A stretch of 64,000 bases of DNA, from NCBI GenBank assembly GCA_038527485.1, contig JBCBFT010000025.1, positions 3,081 to 67,080 of the forward strand. Direction: 5' to 3'. The notes below the pieces were generated by a model. That model saw only the letters and a list, made by a program, of their open reading frames with translations, was not told the origin of the DNA and did not search any database. This document shows, one piece after another, positions 36,863-44,414 of this stretch. This DNA comes from JALEFZ01 sp038527485. Its GTDB lineage: Bacteria; Bacteroidota; Bacteroidia; J057. The translations under genes and the position numbers were made by a program. The first letter of the stretch is position 1; each line of letters starts with the position of its first letter.

Positions 36863-37393
36863 ATGGTTATCAAAATCGGCATCATCAATGTCTCTGACCG
36901 CGCAAGCGCAGGGATCTATGAGGACATTCCTGGACAAAAGATCGAAGCTACTTTGAATGAATACTTACATTCATCTTGGGAAAAAACCTACGCTGTCATC
37001 CCTGATGAGCAGGATCAGATCGAAGCCACGCTCAAACACATGGCAGATGAAGTAGGCTGCTGCCTCATCGTGACCTCAGGAGGGACAGGACCAGCGCTAC
37101 GAGATGTAACACCCGAAGCGACAGAGGCAGTATGTGAAAAGATGATGCCCGGTTTTGGAGAATTGATGCGGATGGAGAGCCTCAAATACGTACCGACAGC
37201 GATTCTATCGAGGCAGACAGCAGGTATCAGGGGACAGTCCCTAATCATCAACCTCCCAGGGAAGCCCAAGGCTATTCGCGAGTGCCTTGACGCTGTGTTT
37301 CCTGCGGTTCCCTACTGCATCGATCTCATCGGAGGCCCTTACCTAGAGGTCAACGAATCGGTGATCAAAGCCTTTCGACCCAAATCGAAGTAA
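36863..37393 (+). CDS. mog: Molybdopterin adenylyltransferase (MogA/MoaB family)
   Basis: The 176-residue protein contains the MoCF-binding motifs 'INVSDRASAGIYEDIPGQKIEATL', 'CLIVTSGGTGPALRDVTPEATEAV', 'GFGELMRMESL' and 'RGQSLIINLPGKPKAIRECLDAVFPAVPYCIDLIGG'. It should adenylylate molybdopterin before molybdenum insertion. The 'ILSRQTAGIRG' segment and the length fit MogA better than MoaB. No other moa/moe gene is in the window. Confidence 0.88.
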   Translation: MVIKIGIINVSDRASAGIYEDIPGQKIEATLNEYLHSSWEKTYAVIPDEQDQIEATLKHMADEVGCCLIVTSGGTGPALRDVTPEATEAVCEKMMPGFGELMRMESLKYVPTAILSRQTAGIRGQSLIINLPGKPKAIRECLDAVFPAVPYCIDLIGGPYLEVNESVIKAFRPKSK

Positions 37394-37395
37394 GC

Positions 37396-37444
37396 CCCTG
37401 TTTGAAACCTCAAATCTGCGAAAAGTTTGCGCTTTCAAACAGGG
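37396..37444. repeat. R1 intergenic repeat, copy 2 (short form)
   Basis: A 49-base element has perfect 12-base inverted ends CCCTGTTTGAAA and TTTCAAACAGGG around the R1 core CCTCAAATCTGCGAAAAG. It starts 3 bases after the mog stop and could serve as its terminator. Confidence 0.75.
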
Positions 37445-37475
37445 TCTGAGCAGTCTAGAACGAAATATTAACAAC

Positions 37476-37572
37476 TATCACGAATGGGTGGGTGCCGTAT
37501 CTTCTATGTAGAGATGTAAATTTATCGCGTCTTTACCTAGAAAATCAGTCCTATGGGAATTCATTCGTGATA
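37476..37572. repeat. R2 inverted-terminus repeat, copy 2
   Basis: A 97-base element has perfect 11-base inverted ends TATCACGAATG and CATTCGTGATA and shares the inner TATGTAGAGATG block with the copies at 22252 and 56554. It fills the gap between convergent mog and the amidohydrolase-like gene. Confidence 0.75.
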
Positions 37573-37579
37573 CTCACTA

Positions 37580-38902
37580 TTAGTCCTGAATCTCTTTCGC
37601 AACTACTACCAGCTTTCCATCCTGGATGACGGTATGGATGTTTTCCAGGGCTTTGACATCTACCCATGGACTCCCGTCTACGATGATGATATCTGCTGTC
37701 TTGCCTGGCTCTAGCGTGCCATAGCGATCGTCCAACTGCAAGGTCTGTGCAGGTATGCGTGTAGCAGCCTTCAGGACGTTTTCGGCCTTCATTCCCATGC
37801 GCATCAACTGGTCCATCTCGGCGAGCAGGCTAGCTCCGAAGCTCATCCCAGGACCTGTAGAGGCCCCTGCGGCAATAAATACGCCTGCGGCTTCCAACTT
37901 CTGGATATTTTCTCGCATCGCAGGTCTGGCAAACCAGTCAGGATTCAACTCTTTGGGAGTCACCTCCGATACAAAGGCTGATGGGATCATTGTGACTTTT
38001 TCATCCACCAGTAGGTTGAGTGTTACTGAGTCTATGGCGTCGCGGGCACCATATTCAACCATCTCGGCTCCCCATCGGACAACTTCGCGTATGTCTTGAT
38101 TGGTCCCTGTCTGTACAGCCACCCACATGTTGAGTTCACCCGCTTGCTCAATCAACCCCTTGACAATCTGGGAGTCCAGTTTGGGGACCGTACCTCCCAT
38201 ATCATCATAGACAATTTTGATTCCCTCCATCCCTGTTTCGTACACCTCGACTGCGTGCGTCTTGGCGACATTCACTTGGGTTTCTTCGTAGGTAAATGCG
38301 TCTGCATTCCCCTCATCTCCTGCAAACCATGTCGAGACAGGGTGTCCTCCGACTGCCGTAAAAATCGGTCCTGCGGCATACACGCGAGGTCCCATGATTT
38401 CCCCTTTGAGCATTTTCAAGTTGTACTCAAGGATGTTTTGCATGGGATCACCCGTAGAGCGAAAATTGGTGATGCCGTTACGATGGAAATTCTTTCGGAC
38501 TTCAGGTCTTATCCGTAGATAAGTCAAGAGTTGACCCAAAGGATTTTTGCCCTCGTTTTCCTGGGTATTGAGAAAGAAATAAGCTGTCATATCAAACAGC
38601 GCGGGCATAATCGCCATTCCATTCACATCTACTACCTTAGCACCTTGAGGTGTCTCGCAGTCACGCCCTACGCAGGTAATGTCACTCCCTTGGATGATGA
38701 CTTTTCCTCCATCCATCACGGGTTCCACGCCATTCCAGACACGCCCGTTTACCAGTGCTAGGCTCGTATAGCTGGTTTCTTTCCCATCATATGTTCCTCT
38801 CAAAACGAAGAAATACTGAATGGCAAAGCTCGCACTTGTCAAAAATATGATGGTTACGAGCAATGGTCGTAAGCAACCTTTGGGCATTCCTTTTTTTGTC
38901 AT
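37580..38902 (-). CDS. Membrane-anchored amidohydrolase homologue lacking metal ligands
   Basis: The 440-residue protein has an N-terminal transmembrane segment (about 12-32). The amidohydrolase scaffold is intact at both ends: 'LALVNGRVWNGVEPVMDGGKVIIQGSDITCVG', and 'AENVLKAATRIPAQTLQLDDRYGTLEPGKTADIIIVDGSPW'. The catalytic residues are not. The HxH of 'MPGLIDxHxH' is replaced in 'MPALFDMTAYFF', the next His by Gln in 'WVAVQTGTNQ', the HG of 'IEHG' by YG in 'MVEYGARD', and the Asp of 'GTD' by Ser in 'AGASTGPG'. Only the Lys region ('IKIVYDD') resembles the parent family. It is probably an inactive, envelope-facing binding protein, not a hydrolase. Confidence 0.8.
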   Translation of the reverse strand: MTKKGMPKGCLRPLLVTIIFLTSASFAIQYFFVLRGTYDGKETSYTSLALVNGRVWNGVEPVMDGGKVIIQGSDITCVGRDCETPQGAKVVDVNGMAIMPALFDMTAYFFLNTQENEGKNPLGQLLTYLRIRPEVRKNFHRNGITNFRSTGDPMQNILEYNLKMLKGEIMGPRVYAAGPIFTAVGGHPVSTWFAGDEGNADAFTYEETQVNVAKTHAVEVYETGMEGIKIVYDDMGGTVPKLDSQIVKGLIEQAGELNMWVAVQTGTNQDIREVVRWGAEMVEYGARDAIDSVTLNLLVDEKVTMIPSAFVSEVTPKELNPDWFARPAMRENIQKLEAAGVFIAAGASTGPGMSFGASLLAEMDQLMRMGMKAENVLKAATRIPAQTLQLDDRYGTLEPGKTADIIIVDGSPWVDVKALENIHTVIQDGKLVVVAKEIQD

Positions 38903-38921
38903 CTCAGTTTTTTATTCAAAT

Positions 38922-38951
38922 GGGCGCATGGCTCTCTCGAACCATGCGCCC
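38922..38951. terminator. GC-rich hairpin between fabI and the amidohydrolase-like gene
   Basis: GGGCGCATGG (38922-38931) and CCATGCGCCC (38942-38951) form a perfect 10-bp stem. The minus-strand side lacks a clean T run, so it may be a stem that only weakens read-through from fabI. Confidence 0.45.
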
Positions 38952-39068
38952 TTGATATTTATTCTCTTATCGACTGCTCAAATCTCATTTCGCTTTGATA
39001 CAGTAAATTTGCTATTGAATCTGCCTCTTTCATAAAATAGAGGACAGATTACGATCATATAATGTTTT

Positions 39069-39167
39069 AGACCCTGTCTGGAACAATGAAAATCTAGCTA
39101 AAAAGCCAAGATTTCAGGTTCTGAAAGCGCAAACTTTTTGCGCAGATTTGAGGTTTCAAACATGGAC
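39069..39167 (-). repeat. R1 intergenic repeat, copy 3 (inverted)
   Basis: The minus strand reads CCTCAAATCTGCGCAAAAAG, then TTTGCGCTTTCAGAACCTG and GCTTTTTAGCTAGATTTTC, closing with ACAGGGTCT. This is the long form of the family. It abuts the fabI stop codon. Confidence 0.75.
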
Positions 39168-39986
39168 CTATTCCTCTGGGAAATTCATGCTATCAAAAAT
39201 GGCTTCATTGACCCCAACGCTAGAAAATCCTCCATCGTGGAAGAGGTTCTGCATCGTCACCCGACGCGTGAAGTCAGAAAACATCATGATACAGTAATTG
39301 GCACATTCTTCTGCTGTAGCATTTCCTAGAGGGGACATCTGCTCAGAGTAGTATAGCATTTTATCAAATCCTCCGACCCCTGTACCAGCTGTGGTAGGTG
39401 TAGGAGATTGAGAGACCGTATTGACACGCACATTATTTTTATGGCCAAAATGATAGCCGAAACTACGTGCGATAGACTCCAAGAGTGCTTTGGCTTCTGC
39501 CATGTCATTGTACTTTCCAAACGTACGCTGAGCTGCGATGTAAGTAAGTGCTAGAATCGATCCCCAGTCATTCATCAATTCACGCTTAAACAGCGTCTGC
39601 ATGATCTTGTGAAAAGAAACAGCTGAGATATCATACGTCTTTTCCAGCCAAGCGTAATTCAGATTGGTATACTCACGGTTCTTGCGCACATTGGGAGACA
39701 TTCCTATAGAGTGCAGGACAAAATCTAGCTTGCCATATTGCTCGCTTGCTGCATCTAGGAGGGCGTTGATATCGTCTAGATTGGTCGCATCTGCTCCGAT
39801 CACTTGAGAACCTGTTTGCTCGGCAAGCTCATTGATTTTACCCATTCGGAGGGCTACAGGCGCATTGGTTAGTATAAACTTTGCACCTTCTTCGTGTGCA
39901 CGGGTAGCGACTTTCCAGGCAATGGAGTTTTCGTCCAACGCACCGAAGATAATTCCTGTCTTTCCTTCTAATAATTGGTGAGACAT
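39168..39986 (-). CDS. fabI: Enoyl-[acyl-carrier-protein] reductase (NADH)
   Basis: The 272-residue protein begins 'LLEGKTGIIFGALDENSIAWKVATRAHEEGAKFILTN'. This is the FabI type of NAD site, in which the family's 'G....SIA' replaces the classical glycine motif. It has 'FVLHSIGMSPNVRKNREYTNLNYAWLEKTYDIS', the active-site region 'FGKYNDMAEAKALLESIARSFGYHFG' and 'RVNTVSQSPTPTTAGTGVGGF'. It catalyses the last reduction of fatty-acid elongation. It appears to be a single-gene unit. Confidence 0.9.
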   Translation of the reverse strand: MSHQLLEGKTGIIFGALDENSIAWKVATRAHEEGAKFILTNAPVALRMGKINELAEQTGSQVIGADATNLDDINALLDAASEQYGKLDFVLHSIGMSPNVRKNREYTNLNYAWLEKTYDISAVSFHKIMQTLFKRELMNDWGSILALTYIAAQRTFGKYNDMAEAKALLESIARSFGYHFGHKNNVRVNTVSQSPTPTTAGTGVGGFDKMLYYSEQMSPLGNATAEECANYCIMMFSDFTRRVTMQNLFHDGGFSSVGVNEAIFDSMNFPEE

Positions 39987-40192
39987 ATTCGTCGGGGTAG
40001 TAGATGATTAGCAAAAGGACACATATCGAGATGTCCAGAAAAACAGCGGCAAATACGAAAGATTTTGGTTTCTGCGCAAATAGATCTTTGAGGGACTCCG
40101 ATCGACCGCATCAAACACCTGAGTGAAAAAGGAGTGGATATTGAACTAAAGGGTAAGAAAGCGGGTATAGTCTAAAAGAGATCAGACATGGA

Positions 40193-40200
40193 TATCTTTG
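40193..40200 (+). promoter_or_regulatory. Candidate -7 box of the mannosyltransferase gene
   Basis: TATCTTTG matches TAnnTTTG, 82 bases before the ATG at 40283. Confidence 0.4.
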
Positions 40201-40282
40201 CATAAGGTAACATGTTTAGTTGGAGTTACGCCATCATTCTCTTTATTTTACAACTCTTTTTTTGGCAAATTTAGGTGTACGC

Positions 40283-41059
40283 ATGGCAAAAATGCTGGTC
40301 ATTGTTCCCACATACAATGAACGTGAGAATATAGAAGCTTTAATCCGGAAGGTAATGGAGGAGTTACCTGCGGGTGACGTGCTGATTGTAGAGGACAATT
40401 CGCCCGACGGAACGGCAGATATCGTCAAAGGTCTCATGAAGGAATTTGAGGGGCGTCTGCATATAGAAGAGCGAAAAGGAAAGCTGGGCTTGGGCACTGC
40501 CTACATTCACGGTTTCAAGTGGGCCCTGAGTCATGATTATGAGTACATCTTCGAGATGGATGCAGACTTTAGCCACAATCCCAAGGCGCTCCCAGCCCTT
40601 TTGCGCGCATGCCAAGAAGAAGGGCATGACATGTCTATAGGCTCCCGCTATATCAATGGTGTCAATGTCGTGAACTGGCCGATGAGTCGTGTGTTGATGA
40701 GTTATTATGCCAGTGCGTATGTGCGATTCATCACAGGGATGACCATCCGAGATACGACCGCAGGCTTCAAGTGCTACACACGAAAGGTACTCGAACGCGT
40801 CCTTCAGGACCCCATCAAATTTGTGGGTTATGCTTTCCAGATCGAAATGAAGTTTCGCGCCTGGAAATTTGGTTTCACCATCAAAGAGGTGCCCATCATC
40901 TTCAGAGACAGGACGCAAGGAGAGTCCAAGATGTCGAGTAAGATTTTTAAAGAAGCCATTTTTGGGGTCATCCAAATGAAAATATCTTCCTGGTTTAGGC
41001 CTTGGAAAATGGATCCCTCCTCTATCACAAACGCACGCCCAAGCGAATCAAAAGCTTAA
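40283..41059 (+). CDS. Polyprenol-phosphate mannosyltransferase (GT2 family)
   Basis: From the ATG at 40283 the protein has 258 residues: 'MLVIVPTYNERENIEALIRKVMEELP', 'VLIVEDNSPDGTADIVKGL', 'YIFEMDADFSHNPKALPALL' (the DxD-type metal site) and 'RDTTAGFKCYTRKVLERV', then 'VPIIFRDRTQGESKMSSKIFKEAIFGV'. These are the signatures of dolichol/polyprenol monophosphomannose synthases, which load a sugar onto a lipid carrier at the inner membrane for later transfer. There is no C-terminal GtrA-like membrane domain. The frame upstream of 40283 has only a TTG start and no family sequence. Confidence 0.88.
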   Translation: MAKMLVIVPTYNERENIEALIRKVMEELPAGDVLIVEDNSPDGTADIVKGLMKEFEGRLHIEERKGKLGLGTAYIHGFKWALSHDYEYIFEMDADFSHNPKALPALLRACQEEGHDMSIGSRYINGVNVVNWPMSRVLMSYYASAYVRFITGMTIRDTTAGFKCYTRKVLERVLQDPIKFVGYAFQIEMKFRAWKFGFTIKEVPIIFRDRTQGESKMSSKIFKEAIFGVIQMKISSWFRPWKMDPSSITNARPSESKA

Positions 41060-41151
41060 AGATAGTCCCTCGTTTCATATGAAAATCGCTATTTCCCTGC
41101 AAATAGGGGACTTAATGAAGGTGGGCTGTTTTCATATTAAACAAATAGTAT

Positions 41152-41159
41152 TACCTTTG
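41152..41159 (+). promoter_or_regulatory. Candidate -7 box of the serine palmitoyltransferase-like gene
   Basis: TACCTTTG is an exact TAnnTTTG match, 47 bases before the TTG start at 41207. Confidence 0.5.
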
Positions 41160-41206
41160 CAGGCATTGATTTTTAAGAAGAGTTTGGAAATTTAATATCA
41201 CAAGCT

Positions 41207-42469
41207 TTGGATATCTTTGACAAAATCGACCGAAACATGGCCACCGACCTGGGGCAGTACGCTTCTATGGGTCATGGCTACATCGCGTACCCCAAGCTGG
41301 AAGGCGAGATAGGGCCATGGATGAAATTCCGTGGAAAGGATGTACTCGTATGGTCGCTTAACAGCTATCTTGGGCTGGCCAACCACCCCGAAATACGCAA
41401 AGTAGACGCACAAGCAGCAGCAGACTGGGGTCTTGCTTATCCGATGGGCTCTCGCGTGCTGACTGGAAACTCTGACAATCATGAAGAGTTTGAGCGTCAG
41501 GCAGCTGAGTTCATGGAGAAAGAAGACGCTTTCTTGTTGAATTTTGGTTATCAGGGATGTATGTCTATCATTCATGCTTTGACAGATCGTAAGGACGTCA
41601 TCGTGTATGATCAGCTATCCCATGCTTGTATCATGGATGGCATGAATATGAGCTTGGCCAAACGCTTTGTATTCGCACACAACGACATGGAGCAGTTGGA
41701 GAACCGTCTTCAACGCGCAAAAAAGATTGTAGCGAAGACAGGGGGAGGTATTCTCGTCGTTACTGAAGGAGTCTTTGGTATGCGTGGAGATATGGGCCGT
41801 CTAGACAAGATTGCAGAATTAAAAGAAAAGTACAACGCACGCCTTTTTGTGGACGATGCACACGGATTTGGTGTCATGGGCGAGAAAGGTCGCGGCGTTG
41901 GTGAGCACTATGGTGTTCAGGATAAAATCGATGTACTCTTCTGTACATTTGCCAAGTCAATGGCAGGCTTCGGTGCTTTCGTGACGGGTGATCGTAAGGT
42001 CATCAATTATCTAAAGTACAACATGCGTAGCCAGATCTATGCAAAGTCTCTTTGTATGCCTATGACTGTAGGTTCTATCAAGCGCCTCGAAATGCTTCGT
42101 ACAATGCCTGAGCTTCGCGAAAAACTCTGGAATATTGTCAACAAGCTGCAGAGTGGATTGAAAGATAGAGGATTTGATATCGGCAATACGCAGTCACCTG
42201 TCACCCCCGTTTATCTTCATACTTCAGGCACAGATGCCGAAGCGATTGGAGTAGTCACAGATCTTCGTGAAAACCACAAGATTTTTGCCTCGGGTGTCGT
42301 TTACCCTGTAGTTGAACGTGGCGTCATTATGCTTCGTCTGATTCCAACTGCTCACCACCGTGAGGAGGATGTCGATTACACACTTGACGCCTTTGAGCAG
42401 GTAAGAACTAAGATGGAAAGCGGCATATACCGCGAAAAAATGCAAGAATTCGCTGCTTTAATGGGTTAA
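41207..42469 (+). CDS. Serine palmitoyltransferase-like alpha-oxoamine synthase
   Basis: The 420-residue protein is a fold-type I PLP enzyme of the KBL/SPT group: 'VWSLNSYLGLANHPEIRK', 'YPMGSRVLTGNSDNHEEFE', 'VIVYDQLSHACIMDGMNMS', 'LFVDDAHGFGVMGEKGRGVGEH' and the PLP Lys in 'CTFAKSMAGFGAFVTG'. This Bacteroidota subgroup condenses serine (or a related amino acid) with an acyl thioester to start sphingolipid or sulfonolipid synthesis. The conserved start 'DIFDKIDRN' is reached only from a TTG codon at 41207; the first ATG (41237) would remove it. The substrate cannot be settled by reading. Confidence 0.88.
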   Translation: MDIFDKIDRNMATDLGQYASMGHGYIAYPKLEGEIGPWMKFRGKDVLVWSLNSYLGLANHPEIRKVDAQAAADWGLAYPMGSRVLTGNSDNHEEFERQAAEFMEKEDAFLLNFGYQGCMSIIHALTDRKDVIVYDQLSHACIMDGMNMSLAKRFVFAHNDMEQLENRLQRAKKIVAKTGGGILVVTEGVFGMRGDMGRLDKIAELKEKYNARLFVDDAHGFGVMGEKGRGVGEHYGVQDKIDVLFCTFAKSMAGFGAFVTGDRKVINYLKYNMRSQIYAKSLCMPMTVGSIKRLEMLRTMPELREKLWNIVNKLQSGLKDRGFDIGNTQSPVTPVYLHTSGTDAEAIGVVTDLRENHKIFASGVVYPVVERGVIMLRLIPTAHHREEDVDYTLDAFEQVRTKMESGIYREKMQEFAALMG

Positions 42470-42528
42470 ATTGTTGACTTAATAAGACCTTTATATTAAT
42501 TTGGTCTTAAACCTAAAAATTAAACAAG

Positions 42529-42711
42529 ATGGAAAGATACAACAAACTCAAGGAGCTAGTACTCTCTTCAGAGGACGATTTCGAGAAGTTCTACGCTAAG
42601 CAGAATAAAGCTGCTGGAACACGTGCTCGTAAAGCAATGCAAGAATTGAAAGTACTTGCTCAGGAGATCCGCCAGGAAATCCAAGAGATGAAAAACCAAG
42701 AACCAGCATAA
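42529..42711 (+). CDS. Histone H1-like protein
   Basis: The 60-residue protein, MERYNKLKELVLSSEDDFEK onwards, is all charged helix with 'FYAKQNKAAGTRARKAMQELKVLAQEIRQEIQEMK'. It matches the short Hc1/histone H1-like proteins found widely in Bacteroidota. It is probably a DNA-associated or nucleoid protein. Its own terminator follows, and it is probably a single-gene unit 59 bases after the serine palmitoyltransferase-like gene. Confidence 0.82.
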   Translation: MERYNKLKELVLSSEDDFEKFYAKQNKAAGTRARKAMQELKVLAQEIRQEIQEMKNQEPA

Positions 42712-42733
42712 GCTGAGTCTTTTAAAATCCAAC

Positions 42734-42769
42734 AAAGAGGGATTTCCGTTTACGGAGTCCCTCTTTTAC
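42734..42769 (+). terminator. Terminator of the histone H1-like gene
   Basis: AAAGAGGGA (42734-42742) pairs with TCCCTCTTT (42758-42766), followed by TACTTTTG. Confidence 0.75.
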
Positions 42770-42880
42770 TTTTGTGGATAGTCATATAGGCTAAAAGAAC
42801 TCATATTCTGTATATTACTTATTATCGCAACTTGTACTGAGTCACTATTTTTACAGAATAAAAAAAGTGAAAATAAAAAT

Positions 42881-42905
42881 AGAGGTACACCATTGGCATA
42901 CCTCT
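42881..42905 (-). terminator. Terminator of dapA
   Basis: AGAGGTA (42881-42887) pairs with TACCTCT (42899-42905). The minus strand continues ATTTTTATTTTC. Confidence 0.7.
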
Positions 42906-42934
42906 TTAAATAAATATACTTTCCGAAACTTACA

Positions 42935-43819
42935 TTATCCTGAAATACGAGTAATTTCGTCCTTTATTCTATCTTTTAAAGAAGGAGATACTTTGACTAG
43001 TGGCAAACGAACCTCCCCACTAAGCCCTAAATTCGCTTCCAAAATAGCTTTCACACCTGCTGGATTTCCCTCCTCAAAGATTAAATGCATCATTCTCCAA
43101 AGTTTCTGTTGGATTACACGGGATTCGGTCATTTTTTCTGCTAAAGCATCCTGAACCAACTGCTGTGTAAGGGAAGGAAATGCATTGCCGATGACAGAAA
43201 TCAAGCCCTTCGCGCCTACAGCAATCATAGGCAACGTAAGGGGATCATCACCTGACACCACAATAAATCCCTCAGGCGCGTGATGGATGATTTCCATGAT
43301 CTGGTCCAGGTCGCCAGACGCTTCTTTCATGGCTACGATATTCTTTTTCTCCTCAGCAAGCCTAAGTGTCGTCGCGGCTGTCATATTGGAGCCCGTTCTG
43401 CCTGGTACATTGTACAGAATAATGGGAAGATCAGTAGCATCCGCAATGGCAGCATAATGCTGGAAGATGCCTTCCTGAGTAGGCTTGTTGTAATAAGGGC
43501 TGACAGATAGAATGCCATCGGGTTGATAGCGTTGCGTCCATTGCTGCGCTTTCTGAATGAGGCCAGCGGTGTTGTTTCCACCGATACCGACCACCCAGGG
43601 TATTTTACCTTCCGTCTCTTCTTGAAAAATAGAAAGGACCTCTTCTTGCTCGCTAGCAGACAAAGTCGCGGGCTCGCCTGTGGTACCTAGCGCTACCAGA
43701 TATTGCACACCACCCTCGATAAGATGCTGGATGATGGTTCTGAGTCCATCCTTGTCCAACTCCTTATGTACAGTAAAAGGGGTAACTACAGCTACCCCTG
43801 TTCCTTGAAACCTATGCAT
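42935..43819 (-). CDS. dapA: 4-hydroxy-tetrahydrodipicolinate synthase
   Basis: The ATG at 43819 gives 294 residues beginning MHRFQGTGVAVVTPFT; an upstream start at 43858 would overlap the previous gene and adds no family sequence. Motifs: 'YLVALGTTGEPATLSASEQEEV' (GTTGE), the catalytic Tyr in 'LPIILYNVPGRTGSNM', the Schiff-base Lys in 'IVAMKEASGDL', and 'IVVSGDDPLTLPMIAVGAKGLISVIGN'. It condenses pyruvate with aspartate semialdehyde in lysine and diaminopimelate synthesis. It follows the DUF6913-like gene by 10 bases in a ligA - DUF6913 - dapA operon. Confidence 0.95.
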   Translation of the reverse strand: MHRFQGTGVAVVTPFTVHKELDKDGLRTIIQHLIEGGVQYLVALGTTGEPATLSASEQEEVLSIFQEETEGKIPWVVGIGGNNTAGLIQKAQQWTQRYQPDGILSVSPYYNKPTQEGIFQHYAAIADATDLPIILYNVPGRTGSNMTAATTLRLAEEKKNIVAMKEASGDLDQIMEIIHHAPEGFIVVSGDDPLTLPMIAVGAKGLISVIGNAFPSLTQQLVQDALAEKMTESRVIQQKLWRMMHLIFEEGNPAGVKAILEANLGLSGEVRLPLVKVSPSLKDRIKDEITRISG

Positions 43820-43829
43820 GTATAATGAA

Positions 43830-44414
43830 TTATGCGTTGACTTTGGCCTTGTGGCCATTGTCTATCATATTTAGGAAATAATCAAACTCTTTGATCATCT
43901 TTTTCATGGTGAGTTCCTCCCCGTCTGTCGGCTTATCGATCATCAATTCGTAGCAAGATTCAAAGCCTTCTTCATGAATCCCTGTGCGTGTACGGGCACG
44001 TGCCATACTACAGATGTATTTAGAGACCATCTGGCTAGAGTGGTCAAAGTCCATCAGAATATCCAATTCGTAAGAGCGCACTTGCGTCTCAAGATTAGGG
44101 GTGGGATAATCCAACCAGTTGAGCTTGGTAGGATTGATGAAAATATAGTCGGGGTACTGGGAGTAGCTGGGCTCAGACTTTTTGTTGGCGTTGATTTCGA
44201 TCACGACCAAACGCTTGGAGCGCTGCTGGAGGCTCTTGATGTATTCCTGTATCTGTCTTAGATCTGATTCAGGGCTAAAACTCGTATTCAGGATCACACC
44301 GATACGGTTCGCACTCTCAAGGTCTACAAAGTCACGAGAGTACTCTTTGGTTCTGTCGAGGGAGCGCATCCTGCGCTTACTGAACCTATCTTTTATGTCG
44401 TTGAGCCAGTCCAT
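43830..44414 (-). CDS. DUF6913-like protein
   Basis: This 194-residue cytoplasmic protein has a basic helical start (MDWLNDIKDRFSKRRMRSL), a Rossmann-like segment 'NRIGVILNTSFSPESDLRQIQEYIKSLQQRSKRLVVIEINANKK', then 'LNWLDYPTPNLETQVRSYELDILMDFDHSSQMVSKYICSMARARTRTGIHEE'. This order of features and its position between ligA and dapA fit the DUF6913 family of Bacteroidota. Function unknown. Its first 22 bases overlap the end of ligA. Confidence 0.65.
   Translation of the reverse strand: MDWLNDIKDRFSKRRMRSLDRTKEYSRDFVDLESANRIGVILNTSFSPESDLRQIQEYIKSLQQRSKRLVVIEINANKKSEPSYSQYPDYIFINPTKLNWLDYPTPNLETQVRSYELDILMDFDHSSQMVSKYICSMARARTRTGIHEEGFESCYELMIDKPTDGEELTMKKMIKEFDYFLNMIDNGHKAKVNA

Noticed and set aside
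40364..40975. 203-codon frame antisense to the mannosyltransferase gene
   Set aside because: Entirely inside a well-supported gene and without protein motifs.
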